Source of the DNA: JAHJRJ01 sp037443685
GTDB taxonomy: Bacteria > Bacteroidota > Ignavibacteria > UBA10030 > BY39
Reading direction: 5' to 3'
Assembly: GCA_037443685.1 (NCBI GenBank)
Contig: JBBINX010000012.1
Coordinates: forward strand, 1 to 33,851
DNA: 33,851 bases
Made by a program: the position numbers and the translations under genes. The notes beneath the pieces are model-generated. The model saw nothing but the letters and a program-made list of their open reading frames with translations. It was not told the DNA's origin and did no database searches. This document shows positions 7,487 through 16,755 of the stretch, piece after piece; position 1 is the stretch's first letter; the number at the start of each line of letters is the position of its first letter.

Positions 7487-10400
7487 ATGAAATTATTAGC
7501 TTTGTTAGTCATAATTGGATCCGTCTTTTCGACAGCCCAAGTCTCGCAATTTCCCTACATCCAAAATTTTGATAGCTCATATATCGTCTACCCGGCTCTG
7601 CCTATAGGATGGATCTCAACTCAAAACCGAACTCCTGGTACAAACGACTTTATTACAACCACTTCGAACGTAAATTCACTGCCTAATGCGGTTGTTTCAA
7701 CAAATGCAAGAATCAGCCAAAGCTTAATTACACCAATAATAAATTTTTCGGGAAAATTAGTCGATTCACTCAAATTCTTCGAACGACGTACCGGTACTCA
7801 CGATTCGGATCTCCTGCTCGAAGCATCGACTGATGGAGGATTAAATTATATAATAATTATTGGAGACACGCTTAAAAATCCGGGACATACAAATTATTTT
7901 CAAAGAAAGCTTAAACTCCCATCATCGCTAGACGATCTATCATACGTAAAATTCAGATGGCGAGTCGTCGGAAACGGAACGGGATCAACTGGTACTATCA
8001 GGTTTGACGACATTTACATATCAACTAAAACCGCAATCGATATTGGAATTACAAATACATCTTATCAACCACTCTTTCCAATTATGGGAGATTCGATTTT
8101 ACTTACAGCTACTATTAAAAATTTTGGGATGCAGACTATAAATAATTTTATAGTCAATTATTATATCGATTCAAATTTAGATTCTGTTGCTCAATCGAAT
8201 GAATTATTTACCTCAGTAAATATTGACACCACCCTCCAGCAATTTGATACGGTGCGAACTTCTGTTTTAATACCTTGGATTTTTTTAAGCGAGCTTCAGA
8301 TAATCTCAAGAGTTAATATTCAAGGGGATGAAAATCCTGCTAACAATCAAAATATTACCCGAATCATTTTTGGAGTAAAACCTTTCTCTATCGTTATCAA
8401 TGAAATTATGTACAAACCTACCGCACCTGAACCGGAATGGATTGAAATTGCAAATAATACAAATGATTCTATAAATCTTAAAAACTGGAAAATATCTGAT
8501 AGTAAAACTACCTCAAAAGCAACCATTACTGCTTTAAATTATTTTTTAAAATCCGGCTGTTATGCAGTTATAACAAAGGATACATCAAGTTTTTTCGAAG
8601 TTCATCCGAACACACCCGGCAAAGTTTTCATTGTACCCGCTATTGCAACATTTAACAATGACAGCGATGCTGTTGTTATTTTTGACCAACGTGGAAGTAT
8701 AATCGACAGCGTTTTTTATAAATCGAGCTGGGGAGGAAGCAGCGGAGGAAAATCACTAGAAAGAATAGAACCGCTTGGACAATCGAACGCAAAATCTAAC
8801 TGGGGAACATCAACAAATCCCACAGGATGTACTCCCGGCAAGAAGAACTCGTTAACTCCGAAAGAATTTGACCTGACAATGAAAAACATATATTTCAATC
8901 CCACTGCACCTATATCCGGCGATGTAGTAAATATAAATACCGTAATCCTCAATAAAGGGAAACAAACCGCAGAAAACTTTTCGATTGAAATTTATTTCGA
9001 CCAGAACCGTGATACAATTCCACAAGCAGCCGAATTGATTTCACAAAACATTTTTTATCTGCCATTACTTTCCGGAGATTCGGTTCTTTATACTACAAAT
9101 TATCACCTGACAACGATAGGTAATTATTCATTTATCGCGAAAGTAATTTATCTATTTGATGAAGATATTCTAAATAATCAAAGATATTCAACAATATATG
9201 CCGGTTACGTACGTTGGACGATTGTAATAAACGAAATAATGTTCGCACCAGTTAGCGGTGAACCGGAATGGGTTGAACTTTTTAATATTTCAAACGATAC
9301 AGTAAATTTACAAAACTGGAAATTGGGTAATAGAAATACTTCTTCTAAATACATTATTACGTCTTCAGATTTATTTTTAATGCCTAAAGATTATGTTGTA
9401 TTCACAAAAGACACAGCATTGTTTTTCGAAAAGAGAAAAAATATAAATGCCTCTGTTATACAATCCACCTCGTTACCGACATTTCTCTTCAACAACAATG
9501 GCGATGCTGTTGTTCTATTCGATCAGCGGAATGCAAATATAGATAGCGTAAATTATACTCCGGGATGGGGCGGCACAAACGGAAAATCTCTTGAAAGAGT
9601 TGAAGCGGAAATAAGCTCGCTCGATTCAACAAACTGGGGAAGTTCTCCCGACTCCTCAGGTGCAACTCCGGGTCGACAAAATTATTTAACACCGCTTGGT
9701 TTCAATCTGCAAGCTGTCAGAATTTTCTCAAATCGAACGCTGCCCGGTGAGCCAGCAAATATTTTCGCGGTTATTAAAAATTCAGGAAAAAATCCAGCAT
9801 CTCAATTCACTGTCAATCTTTACAATGACTTAAACTCCGATTCACATCCAGAAGAAACCGAATTGATTACATCTTACAATTATTCCGGTCAACTCAATTA
9901 TAAAGATTCGACTCTTATCAATTTTGTGTGGAATGATCCAGGTTACGGGATTAAAAATCTGCTTGCAGTTGTTGATTACCCGCTCGATATGCGATTGAGA
10001 GACAATATAGTATCGGGTAATATAAAAATTTGCTATCCTCCAAAATCACTAATTATTAACGAAATAATGTTTGAACCGTTTACGGGTAAGTCAGAATACA
10101 TTGAGTTATATAATAGAGAAAATTTTCCTGTTGAAATGAGATATTGGAAAATACACGATACACCCGACACAGCAGGCAAAGCCAATGAATTTAAGTTGGG
10201 AAGTACGAATATCGTTGTTAATCCGGGAGAGTTTTTAGTGTTAGCCGCCGATTCGTCGATACTTCAACAATTCAGTTACCTCGCAACACAAGAAAATGGT
10301 TACAGCTTGCATATATTTAAAAAGAGTAGTTTAAGTTTGAACAACGATGGTGATGACGTTGTGCTGAAAGATTTAACAGGATATATAATAGATAGTGTTA

Positions 10401-10894
10401 GATATTCGCCTAAATGGCACAACCCTGAAATTAATGACAAAAGAGGGAGAGCAATAGAAAGAATTAACCCAAACTTACCGACCAACGATTCGCGAAACTG
10501 GAGCACCTGTGTAAATCCGATAGGCGGGACACCAGGCAAAAAAAATAGTGTTTTTGCTATTAATGTTTCTGCATCGGCATCTTTGATTTTTACGCCCAAT
10601 CCATTCTCACCGGATGCTGACGGCTTCGAGGATCATACTGTAATTTCGTATGACTTGCCTGCAACGACTTCGATGGTGAGGATAAAAATATTTGATGCAA
10701 AGGGAAGATTAATACGCACGCTTGTGAATAACGAGCCGAGTGGCTCGAGCGGGCAATATGTTTGGGACGGCATGAATGATGATAGACAAAAAGCGAGAAT
10801 CGGAATCTATGTTGTTTTATTAGAGGCATTCGATGTAAACGGGGGAAATATTAATACTGTAAAAGGAGTTGTAGTGTTAGCAAGTAAGTTGTAA
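7487..10894 (+). CDS. Large secreted protein with three CARDB-like/lamin-tail modules
   Basis: 1135 residues with a signal peptide (about 1-18) and a strong GGAGG ribosome site. Residues 20-180 resemble a choice-of-anchor/cleaved-adhesin jellyroll (ends GTIRFDDIYIS). Three modules of equal layout follow. Each has a CARDB-like beta domain (about 184-290, 462-570, 739-845) and then a lamin-tail domain (about 301-455, 578-735, 854-1020) recognised by INEIM, EW-E-L-N, NW, DAVV-FD and SLER. Each lamin-tail domain is closed by a TPGK/TPGR motif. The last 100 residues, from FTPNPFSPDADG, are a FlgD/gliding-type Ig domain, typical of exported proteins in T9SS lineages. No catalytic motif is seen, so an adhesive or structural surface role is inferred. 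It lies 94 bases behind the M28 gene, with its own predicted promoter. Confidence 0.87.
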   Translation: MKLLALLVIIGSVFSTAQVSQFPYIQNFDSSYIVYPALPIGWISTQNRTPGTNDFITTTSNVNSLPNAVVSTNARISQSLITPIINFSGKLVDSLKFFERRTGTHDSDLLLEASTDGGLNYIIIIGDTLKNPGHTNYFQRKLKLPSSLDDLSYVKFRWRVVGNGTGSTGTIRFDDIYISTKTAIDIGITNTSYQPLFPIMGDSILLTATIKNFGMQTINNFIVNYYIDSNLDSVAQSNELFTSVNIDTTLQQFDTVRTSVLIPWIFLSELQIISRVNIQGDENPANNQNITRIIFGVKPFSIVINEIMYKPTAPEPEWIEIANNTNDSINLKNWKISDSKTTSKATITALNYFLKSGCYAVITKDTSSFFEVHPNTPGKVFIVPAIATFNNDSDAVVIFDQRGSIIDSVFYKSSWGGSSGGKSLERIEPLGQSNAKSNWGTSTNPTGCTPGKKNSLTPKEFDLTMKNIYFNPTAPISGDVVNINTVILNKGKQTAENFSIEIYFDQNRDTIPQAAELISQNIFYLPLLSGDSVLYTTNYHLTTIGNYSFIAKVIYLFDEDILNNQRYSTIYAGYVRWTIVINEIMFAPVSGEPEWVELFNISNDTVNLQNWKLGNRNTSSKYIITSSDLFLMPKDYVVFTKDTALFFEKRKNINASVIQSTSLPTFLFNNNGDAVVLFDQRNANIDSVNYTPGWGGTNGKSLERVEAEISSLDSTNWGSSPDSSGATPGRQNYLTPLGFNLQAVRIFSNRTLPGEPANIFAVIKNSGKNPASQFTVNLYNDLNSDSHPEETELITSYNYSGQLNYKDSTLINFVWNDPGYGIKNLLAVVDYPLDMRLRDNIVSGNIKICYPPKSLIINEIMFEPFTGKSEYIELYNRENFPVEMRYWKIHDTPDTAGKANEFKLGSTNIVVNPGEFLVLAADSSILQQFSYLATQENGYSLHIFKKSSLSLNNDGDDVVLKDLTGYIIDSVRYSPKWHNPEINDKRGRAIERINPNLPTNDSRNWSTCVNPIGGTPGKKNSVFAINVSASASLIFTPNPFSPDADGFEDHTVISYDLPATTSMVRIKIFDAKGRLIRTLVNNEPSGSSGQYVWDGMNDDRQKARIGIYVVLLEAFDVNGGNINTVKGVVVLASKL

Positions 10895-10940
10895 AACGGG
10901 ATAAATAATGTAGAAAATATTTGAGAGCAAAGAATTTTTA

Positions 10941-10964
10941 ACACAAAGATCACGAAGTTCAAAG
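10941..10964. repeat. Decayed short tandem repeat of the CACAAAG type
   Basis: ACACAAAGATCACGAAGTTC followed by AAAG resembles degenerate copies of the A-CACAAAG-type 9-12 base repeats scattered between genes in many bacteria. The remainder of the 223-base gap between the convergent genes (10895-11117) shows no gene, and no clear terminator was found. Confidence 0.35.
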
Positions 10965-11117
10965 CTAAATCTGAGGCACAAAAAATACGAAGAGATTAAA
11001 TTGTGCTTTGGTGTATTGCTTGTTTTTAGGCAAATTTTCTACTTGTGAAACGAAACCGATAAATAACGTATCTGATATTTTTTGTAATAATCAAGAGATT
11101 ATCTGACAGCATCCTTA

Positions 11118-13613
11118 TCAATAAGTTGTCCTCTGTTTCGTTATCTTAACGTCTTGCAGTTGCGAAGCCTTTACTTTGATTTCTAATCGAAAATGTTTAT
11201 AAGTTCCTATCGGTACCCAAGTAAAATTCATTACCCAGCAGTGCAGGTCGCGATCAATTTGCACGCTTGGCGCGGAAATTTCTTTTCTAATCAGATCGTA
11301 ATTGCCGCCTAAACGGAACTTCCAATTTTCAGTCAAGTTAAAATCGAGCGAAGCGTTTAAATTCGCAGAACGGCTTTTAGCATTAGGTACATAACCTTCT
11401 GAAAAATTCCATCCGAAGCTAAGATTCCAGGGGATACTGAAATCGGCTTCTTGTCTTTCATACATTCCGTAGTAACCGCTTTTCATTTCGTGAGCAGTAT
11501 CCTGTGCTACAGTAGTCGCCAGTGCGGTTTTTTTCTCTCCTTTTAACGAAGTCGATAAGCTGAGTGAAAAATATTCCATCCTTGCAAGCCGTCCTTCTTC
11601 ATTAATCAAAAATCTGTTCACGGTTCTGTTTGCGGTTTTATCAAATTTGTAAAGGTTGAAGGAACTCCCTCCTCCGATATTCAGAAGGTTGCCGATGTTC
11701 GTACGGAAACTGATTCCGATATTCGAAAAATTTAAACTATCCGCAGTAAAATTATATGAAAGACTAGCACCCACATTTAACAGTTGATATTTGTTGTCTT
11801 CTTTTTGAAGCGAATCCGGCTTCGTTTTCATCTCGAACTGATTGCTTAAATCCATATTCGCAATCATATTTTTCTTACCGATGTTCCTACCGTAAACTTG
11901 CTTTGAGTATGTAAGTCCCAAATTCGGTGATAACGTATGTCTGAAACCGGTAATCCCCAAAACATTCGGTTGAATAATTCCGTACAATCGCGTAGTCGTT
12001 GATATCCCAGTTGACAAGAAGCCGCTTGGTATAAAATCTTTTTCTGTTGTTTTTATTAGTGTGCTGTCAACATCGTTTCGTTTGGGAATTTTCAATTGGC
12101 TCCATGTGCGTTCGTCTCTGAACGAAAAATTAGGTGTTACATTGAAATAGCCAAACTTAGGAGAGATGCTTATGCTCGTGTTTTGCGATAGCGATTGTCT
12201 GTGGTCGCGCCGGAAGTCGCTAACTTCTCGGGGTTGAGCATCCGGACTAATTTTAATCCCCGGGATTGTTACAGGAATTTTTCCGCGACTATTTGTAAAG
12301 CCGGCTCTATAATCATAACCGATTTGTTCATACCAAGCCAACTCGCCGAGAGAATTTTTCCGTCGAAACGGATAACTTTGAGAGCGGTTGAAACTTATTG
12401 AAGGAAGCACTTCATCAATACGTCCATTTGTCAGTGTTTGCATCCGCGAAATGTTCAGCGTCATACTGTTTGGCGTTCCTTCCCAGTTCTTTGACAGGGT
12501 CGCATTCGACATCACGGTTTGTTGAAGAGCTTCTGTCAGATAATTTGTTAGCTTGAAATTATTGTCGCTCATAAAGGAAAAGTTCACATTCACTCGCGTT
12601 GTCGGGTCAACTTCTTGGTTATGTCTGATGTTGACGTTGTAGCCGGTTTGTATTTGATAAGCAGGGTCAACTTTTTCACCGTAGATAAAACGTTTGTACG
12701 TTCCCGAAACCCCGCCTTCGAAAAAATACAAGAGCTTATAATTAAAATTCGAGTTGACCAAGTAGCTCCCATTCATGTATAGATCAGTTTGGAGCGCAAC
12801 GTCTGTGTAATCGCTCATTGCCCAATAGTAGCCAAGGTGACTAAGGTATCTACCAAAGTTAGCGTTTTCACCAAAAGCCGGGGCGATGATCCCCGAACGC
12901 CTGCCGCCTTTGATCGGGAAAACACCAAAAGGTAATGCGAAAACCGGAACATCAGAAATATAAAAATAAATCGGCTCGGCAATTACTTTATCTTTCACCA
13001 ATAATTTCATTTTTGGTGAGAAAAAATAAAAATGCGGGTCGGATTTATCACAAGTTGTGTACCTGCCGTCGGAAATAAAGAGAACATCTTTCTCGATTTT
13101 TTTTACGTTGCTTCCGTAATAAATTCCTTCATCTGCTTTTGTTTCAGCTAGTGTAATTTTTCCCTTCTGAGTTTTGAAATTGTATAGAAGTTCTTCTCCC
13201 CTAAACTCTTCTCCGGCGTCATTCATAATCGGAGTTCCTTTCAGTCGAACGGTTGCAGTATCAGAAGTATCAACTACTCCCGTTGCATTAAGGATGGCGG
13301 TTGTCCAGTTGATGTCGATACGTTCTGACAACAACTTCATTTGCCTGTATCTTATTTGACTTTTTCCATAAAGCATCATTTTACGATTTGAGATGGAATA
13401 AATAATCGAATCAGTTGATGTGTAATTTATTACAGAATCGACACCACTGGAAGCGATGACCGTATCTCGCAAGGTGAATACGAGAGTATCTGTTGGTAAT
13501 TTGCTCACGATATTTATCGTATCCAAACTGTTCGGTGATTGGCTGAAAGAGGTAACGATAAATGCGAGGAGCAATAGAGAAATGACTGGAAATATTTTTA
13601 ATATAATTTTCAT
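11118..13613 (-). CDS. lptD: LPS-assembly outer-membrane protein LptD
   Basis: 831 residues, signal peptide about 1-25. Residues 70-180 form the periplasmic OstA/LptD N-terminal jellyroll (LLYNFKTQKGKIT, then YTTCDKSDPHFYF, the usual Cys-containing LptD segment). The following AEPIYFYISDVPVFALPFGVFPIKGGRRSGII stretch, of which VPVFALPFGVFP is the core, is the highly conserved entry to the C-terminal barrel. The barrel fills the rest. LptD inserts lipopolysaccharide into the outer leaflet of the outer membrane, so this organism probably builds an LPS-type outer membrane. The gene starts directly after the stop of the ROK kinase gene with no gap, as the last gene of the ftsB-like/rarA/ROK/lptD run. 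The product of about 830 residues is normal for Bacteroidota-type LptD. Confidence 0.92.
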   Translation of the reverse strand: MKIILKIFPVISLLLLAFIVTSFSQSPNSLDTINIVSKLPTDTLVFTLRDTVIASSGVDSVINYTSTDSIIYSISNRKMMLYGKSQIRYRQMKLLSERIDINWTTAILNATGVVDTSDTATVRLKGTPIMNDAGEEFRGEELLYNFKTQKGKITLAETKADEGIYYGSNVKKIEKDVLFISDGRYTTCDKSDPHFYFFSPKMKLLVKDKVIAEPIYFYISDVPVFALPFGVFPIKGGRRSGIIAPAFGENANFGRYLSHLGYYWAMSDYTDVALQTDLYMNGSYLVNSNFNYKLLYFFEGGVSGTYKRFIYGEKVDPAYQIQTGYNVNIRHNQEVDPTTRVNVNFSFMSDNNFKLTNYLTEALQQTVMSNATLSKNWEGTPNSMTLNISRMQTLTNGRIDEVLPSISFNRSQSYPFRRKNSLGELAWYEQIGYDYRAGFTNSRGKIPVTIPGIKISPDAQPREVSDFRRDHRQSLSQNTSISISPKFGYFNVTPNFSFRDERTWSQLKIPKRNDVDSTLIKTTEKDFIPSGFLSTGISTTTRLYGIIQPNVLGITGFRHTLSPNLGLTYSKQVYGRNIGKKNMIANMDLSNQFEMKTKPDSLQKEDNKYQLLNVGASLSYNFTADSLNFSNIGISFRTNIGNLLNIGGGSSFNLYKFDKTANRTVNRFLINEEGRLARMEYFSLSLSTSLKGEKKTALATTVAQDTAHEMKSGYYGMYERQEADFSIPWNLSFGWNFSEGYVPNAKSRSANLNASLDFNLTENWKFRLGGNYDLIRKEISAPSVQIDRDLHCWVMNFTWVPIGTYKHFRLEIKVKASQLQDVKITKQRTTY

Positions 13614-14591
13614 TTATAATACAAAAGTTGAAGCACCGATCATACCTGCCGTGTTGCCTAACTTTGCAGGAATAATTATAATTTCGGGTTTGATTGATTT
13701 GAGGGCTCTGCTTTGAACTGAAGATCGAATTGCATCGAAAACAAGTTTTCCGGATGCCGATATTCCGCCTCCAATAACTGCGACTCGTAGGTCGAGAGCG
13801 TTAAACATCGAAGCTATTGCAATACCGAGGAGCGTTCCTGCTTCTAATAAAATTTCTTTTGCGAGTTTATCTCCTCGTTTAGCAGCTAATGAAATAATTG
13901 AAGGGTCGATCGTATTAAGATTATCCCCAGCCAATTCGATAATTTTTGAAGGCGGATAATCTTTCGGGATTGCTTGAAGTTTTTTTCTTGTGCGCTCCGA
14001 AAGATAACGCTGTCCGATATAACTTTCGATGCAGCCGCGGTTTCCGCAATTGCAGACAGGTCCGTTATAATCAATGGTAATATGGCCAATTTCTCCTGCG
14101 CCGCCAGTAGGTCCGCGATATATTTTTCTGTCTAAAATAATTCCACCGCCGACACCTGTTCCCCAAATTAGAAAAATAAAATCGTTATAATTAGCACCCG
14201 CTCCGTATTTCGCCTCAGCTATAGCAGCAGTGTTCGCATCATTTTCGACGATTATAGGCAGTTTGAATTTTTTGTGAATTACTTCACCTAAATTAACTTC
14301 GCTCCAACCAGAAAAGTTAGGTGGATTTTTCACCGTACTACGATCGAGTGAGACGATACCCGGCGTACCTATTCCGATACCTCTGAAATCACATTGCTTA
14401 TTTTCGTTCAGAAATTCGTTGATCACGTAAAACAATTGTTTGATTACGACATCAGGACCATCGAGTGCGCGTGTTTCAACTATTTTCTGGGAAAGGATAC
14501 AGAATTTATCCTCAGTGGAGTTGAATTCCACCACAGCAGCTTTAATGGTTGTAGCCCCAATATCGATTCCGATAGTAATTCTCGGTTTCAT
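13614..14591 (-). CDS. ROK-family sugar kinase (glucokinase-like)
   Basis: 325 residues, the usual ROK length. The ATP phosphate loop is GIDIGATTIKAA (about 8-19). The sugar-binding/catalytic motif is ENDANTAA, with catalytic Asp 118. The ROK signature GGAGEIGH (163-170) is followed by the zinc motif CNCGNRGC (Cys 180, 182, 187, with His170). A second glycine-rich ATP-binding segment, VIGGGIS, lies near the C-terminus. Substrate is likely glucose or another hexose; ROK kinases also phosphorylate N-acetylglucosamine or mannosamine, so no symbol is given. There is no helix-turn-helix, so it is not a ROK repressor. The start overlaps the rarA stop as ATGA, and the stop abuts the lptD start. Confidence 0.9.
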   Translation of the reverse strand: MKPRITIGIDIGATTIKAAVVEFNSTEDKFCILSQKIVETRALDGPDVVIKQLFYVINEFLNENKQCDFRGIGIGTPGIVSLDRSTVKNPPNFSGWSEVNLGEVIHKKFKLPIIVENDANTAAIAEAKYGAGANYNDFIFLIWGTGVGGGIILDRKIYRGPTGGAGEIGHITIDYNGPVCNCGNRGCIESYIGQRYLSERTRKKLQAIPKDYPPSKIIELAGDNLNTIDPSIISLAAKRGDKLAKEILLEAGTLLGIAIASMFNALDLRVAVIGGGISASGKLVFDAIRSSVQSRALKSIKPEIIIIPAKLGNTAGMIGASTFVL

Positions 14592-15922
14592 CTTTTCTTG
14601 CGTTGCCAGAGTTGATTTAGCCTTTCGCGTAATGTTTTTTCCCTCCCGTTGTCGGTCGGTCGGTAATAAATTTTGCCTTTTAAGTTTTCTGGAAGATATT
14701 GTTGTTCTATAAAATTACCATTGTAGTCGTGCGCATACTTATATTTCTCACCGTAACCCAGCTCTTCCATAAGTTTTGTCGGGGCATTCCGCAAATGGAG
14801 CGGGACGGAATCGTGCTGAAGGTTGCGAACATCGCGCAATGCTTCATCGATAGCAACATACGAAGCATTGCTCTTTGCAACTGAAGCAAGATAAGCAGCC
14901 GTTTGCGACAGTACAATTCTTGCCTCAGGCATTCCGATGTAATCCACTGCAGTAAAACAACTTACAGCTAAAGTCAATCCGTACGGATCAGCATTTCCAA
15001 TATCTTCTGATGCAAGAACGATCATTCGAGGGTCAATAAATTTCGTGTCTTCGCCTGCTTCTAACATCCTTGCAAGCCAGTAAATAGCGGCATCCGGATC
15101 GCTGCCACGTATACTTTTGATAAATGCAGAAATTATGTTGTAATGTTCTTCAGCGGCTTTATCGTATTTGATGTATCGTTTCTGAAATGCATCCTCAATA
15201 ATTTTTTCAGTCAAAGTTTTATTGCCAACTTCATTTTGCTTGGTAAGTGTTACAGCAGTTTCCATACCGTTCAGCATTATACGCGCATCGCCACTCGACA
15301 ACATTATCAAGTAATTTCTAACGTTTTCGGCTAATACAATTTTTTGAGATTTCAATAATAGGTCGTTAGATAATGCATTATCGAGAATCGTGTTCAAATC
15401 AGTTTTACTTAACGGTTCGAGCACGTAAACTTTACAGCGGGAAAGCAGCGGCGAGATAACTTCGAATGACGGGTTCTCGGTAGTTGCTCCGATTAGTGTT
15501 ATAATCCCATCCTCGACACTATGAAGTAGAGCATCCTGCTGAGCTTTATTGAAGCGGTGAATTTCATCTATAAATAAAATCGTTCGCTTGTTTAAATGTT
15601 TGCTGTTTGATTCGGCATGTTTGATGACCTCGCGCACTTCCTTTACTCCTGATGACACTGCATTTAGTTGAAAAAATTCGGCTTGTGAGTGATTAGCAAT
15701 TATTCTTGCGAGAGTGGTTTTTCCGCTTCCCGGCGGTCCCCAAAATATGATAGATGGGACCTCGTCCTCCGCTACCAGTAGTCTGAGCGGTTTTCCTTCA
15801 CCCAATAAATGATATTGTCCGATAAAATCATCGATGGTCGTTGGACGCATCCGCTCGGCAAGAGGAGGCAATTTTGTTTTTGATGCTTGAGGAGTATTTT
15901 TTATCTTAAATAAATCTGTCAC
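14588..15922 (-). CDS. rarA: Replication-associated recombination protein A (RarA/MgsA), AAA+ ATPase
   Basis: 444 residues, normal for RarA. Motifs in order: LAERMRPTTIDDFIGQ (N-terminal box), Walker A GPPGSGKT (62-69), Walker B ILFIDEIHRF (about 115-124), sensor GATTENPS (144-151) and the arginine finger in LLSRCKV (Arg161). The C-terminal tetramerisation region contains the RarA-specific RGSDPDAAIYWLARM. It acts at stalled replication forks as a clamp-loader-like tetramer. The start is GTG at 15922, overlapping the stop of the FtsB-like gene as GTGA. Its own stop overlaps the ROK kinase start. Confidence 0.95.
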   Translation of the reverse strand: MTDLFKIKNTPQASKTKLPPLAERMRPTTIDDFIGQYHLLGEGKPLRLLVAEDEVPSIIFWGPPGSGKTTLARIIANHSQAEFFQLNAVSSGVKEVREVIKHAESNSKHLNKRTILFIDEIHRFNKAQQDALLHSVEDGIITLIGATTENPSFEVISPLLSRCKVYVLEPLSKTDLNTILDNALSNDLLLKSQKIVLAENVRNYLIMLSSGDARIMLNGMETAVTLTKQNEVGNKTLTEKIIEDAFQKRYIKYDKAAEEHYNIISAFIKSIRGSDPDAAIYWLARMLEAGEDTKFIDPRMIVLASEDIGNADPYGLTLAVSCFTAVDYIGMPEARIVLSQTAAYLASVAKSNASYVAIDEALRDVRNLQHDSVPLHLRNAPTKLMEELGYGEKYKYAHDYNGNFIEQQYLPENLKGKIYYRPTDNGREKTLRERLNQLWQRKKR

Positions 15923-16269
15923 TCTTCTTTTTTCTTTAGTTTATAAATTGTTTCGCCTTCTTTTACCATGTCATATCTTTCACGCGCAATTTTTTCGATT
16001 GCGTTTTTGTCGTGCTCTAGATCGTTTAATTCTTTTTTTAGGCTTTCTTGTTCTTTCTCAACGGTTTCAATTTTTTCTTTCCACATTTGTTTCTCTTTTT
16101 CGAGCCGTATTCGTTGCAATATTCCCTTATTACTGAACAAGCCAATGATAATAAACACCATACTGAACAATAAAAACCAACGTAATCGTTTATTCTTCCA
16201 CATCTTTGATAAGCGGCTTTCTTGTTTCCGCCATTTCGGGTTTTCTTTTCTGTAAAATTGGTCGTCCAT
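15919..16269 (-). CDS. FtsB/DivIC-like septum formation initiator
   Basis: 116 residues with the FtsB/DivIC layout: a basic cytoplasmic N-terminus, one transmembrane helix (about 31-46) and a periplasmic coiled coil (about 53-93) rich in Glu/Lys. The family motif IEKIARERYDMVKEGETIYK then follows. These proteins bridge FtsL and FtsQ in the divisome. The cytoplasmic tail is longer than that of E. coli FtsB, as in DivIC-type members. A candidate promoter (TTGCAA, 17 bases, TACATT) lies so close to the ATG that the message would be almost leaderless, so I do not list it separately. First gene of the rarA/ROK/lptD run. Confidence 0.85.
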   Translation of the reverse strand: MDDQFYRKENPKWRKQESRLSKMWKNKRLRWFLLFSMVFIIIGLFSNKGILQRIRLEKEKQMWKEKIETVEKEQESLKKELNDLEHDKNAIEKIARERYDMVKEGETIYKLKKKEE

Positions 16270-16371
16270 ATCATCAGAAATGTAATGCTTATTTCAGGAT
16301 TTTGCAAACATTGATTCAAGCCAATATTTGTAATTCGTGCTGCTGTTTAATAAATTAAGTCTAACTAAATA

Positions 16372-16731
16372 ATGGATTGTATGAACACTGATAAATTATT
16401 CTGGATTCCAAGAGTACTGACGATAATATTTATTTTGCTGTTATCGTTTTTTGCAATGGACTCTTTTTCCGGCGAATCCTCAACTATTGAAAAATTAAAG
16501 AGCTTTTTAATTCACCTGATACCGTCATTTATTTTGACATTTGTTCTGATAATCTTCTGGAAAAAACCTTTACATGCGGGTTCAATATTTATTATTCTTA
16601 GCCTAATATTAACATATTATTTCGGAACGTATGGGTCGATTCAAAATTTTTTCATCATATCCTTGCCTGTAACCATTATCGGAGTTCTCTTCATTGTTTT
16701 TTATTTTTGGGTAAGAAAGAAACAGGGTTAG
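16372..16731 (+). CDS. Small four-helix membrane protein, unknown function
   Basis: 119 residues, almost all hydrophobic, with four predicted membrane helices at about 11-30, 45-63, 69-86 and 92-114, and a basic C-terminal tail (RKKQG). The opening WIPRVLTIIFILLLSFFAMD matches a pattern common in small uncharacterised Bacteroidota membrane proteins; I cannot assign a function. ATG codons occur at 16372 and 16381, and neither has a good ribosome site, so the start is uncertain by three residues. It is followed after 24 bases by the thioesterase gene on the same strand. Confidence 0.7.
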   Translation: MDCMNTDKLFWIPRVLTIIFILLLSFFAMDSFSGESSTIEKLKSFLIHLIPSFILTFVLIIFWKKPLHAGSIFIILSLILTYYFGTYGSIQNFFIISLPVTIIGVLFIVFYFWVRKKQG

Positions 16732-16755
16732 TTTAAAACAGAGATATTTACTAAT

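Noticed and set aside
12195..12401. Plus-strand frames inside lptD, ileS and the M3 peptidase gene.
   Set aside because: All are antisense shadows of clear genes with no domain pattern.
16038..16319. A 93-codon frame overlapping the FtsB-like gene on the same strand.
   Set aside because: The FtsB-like frame has the correct membrane helix and family motif; this one is a shifted shadow.
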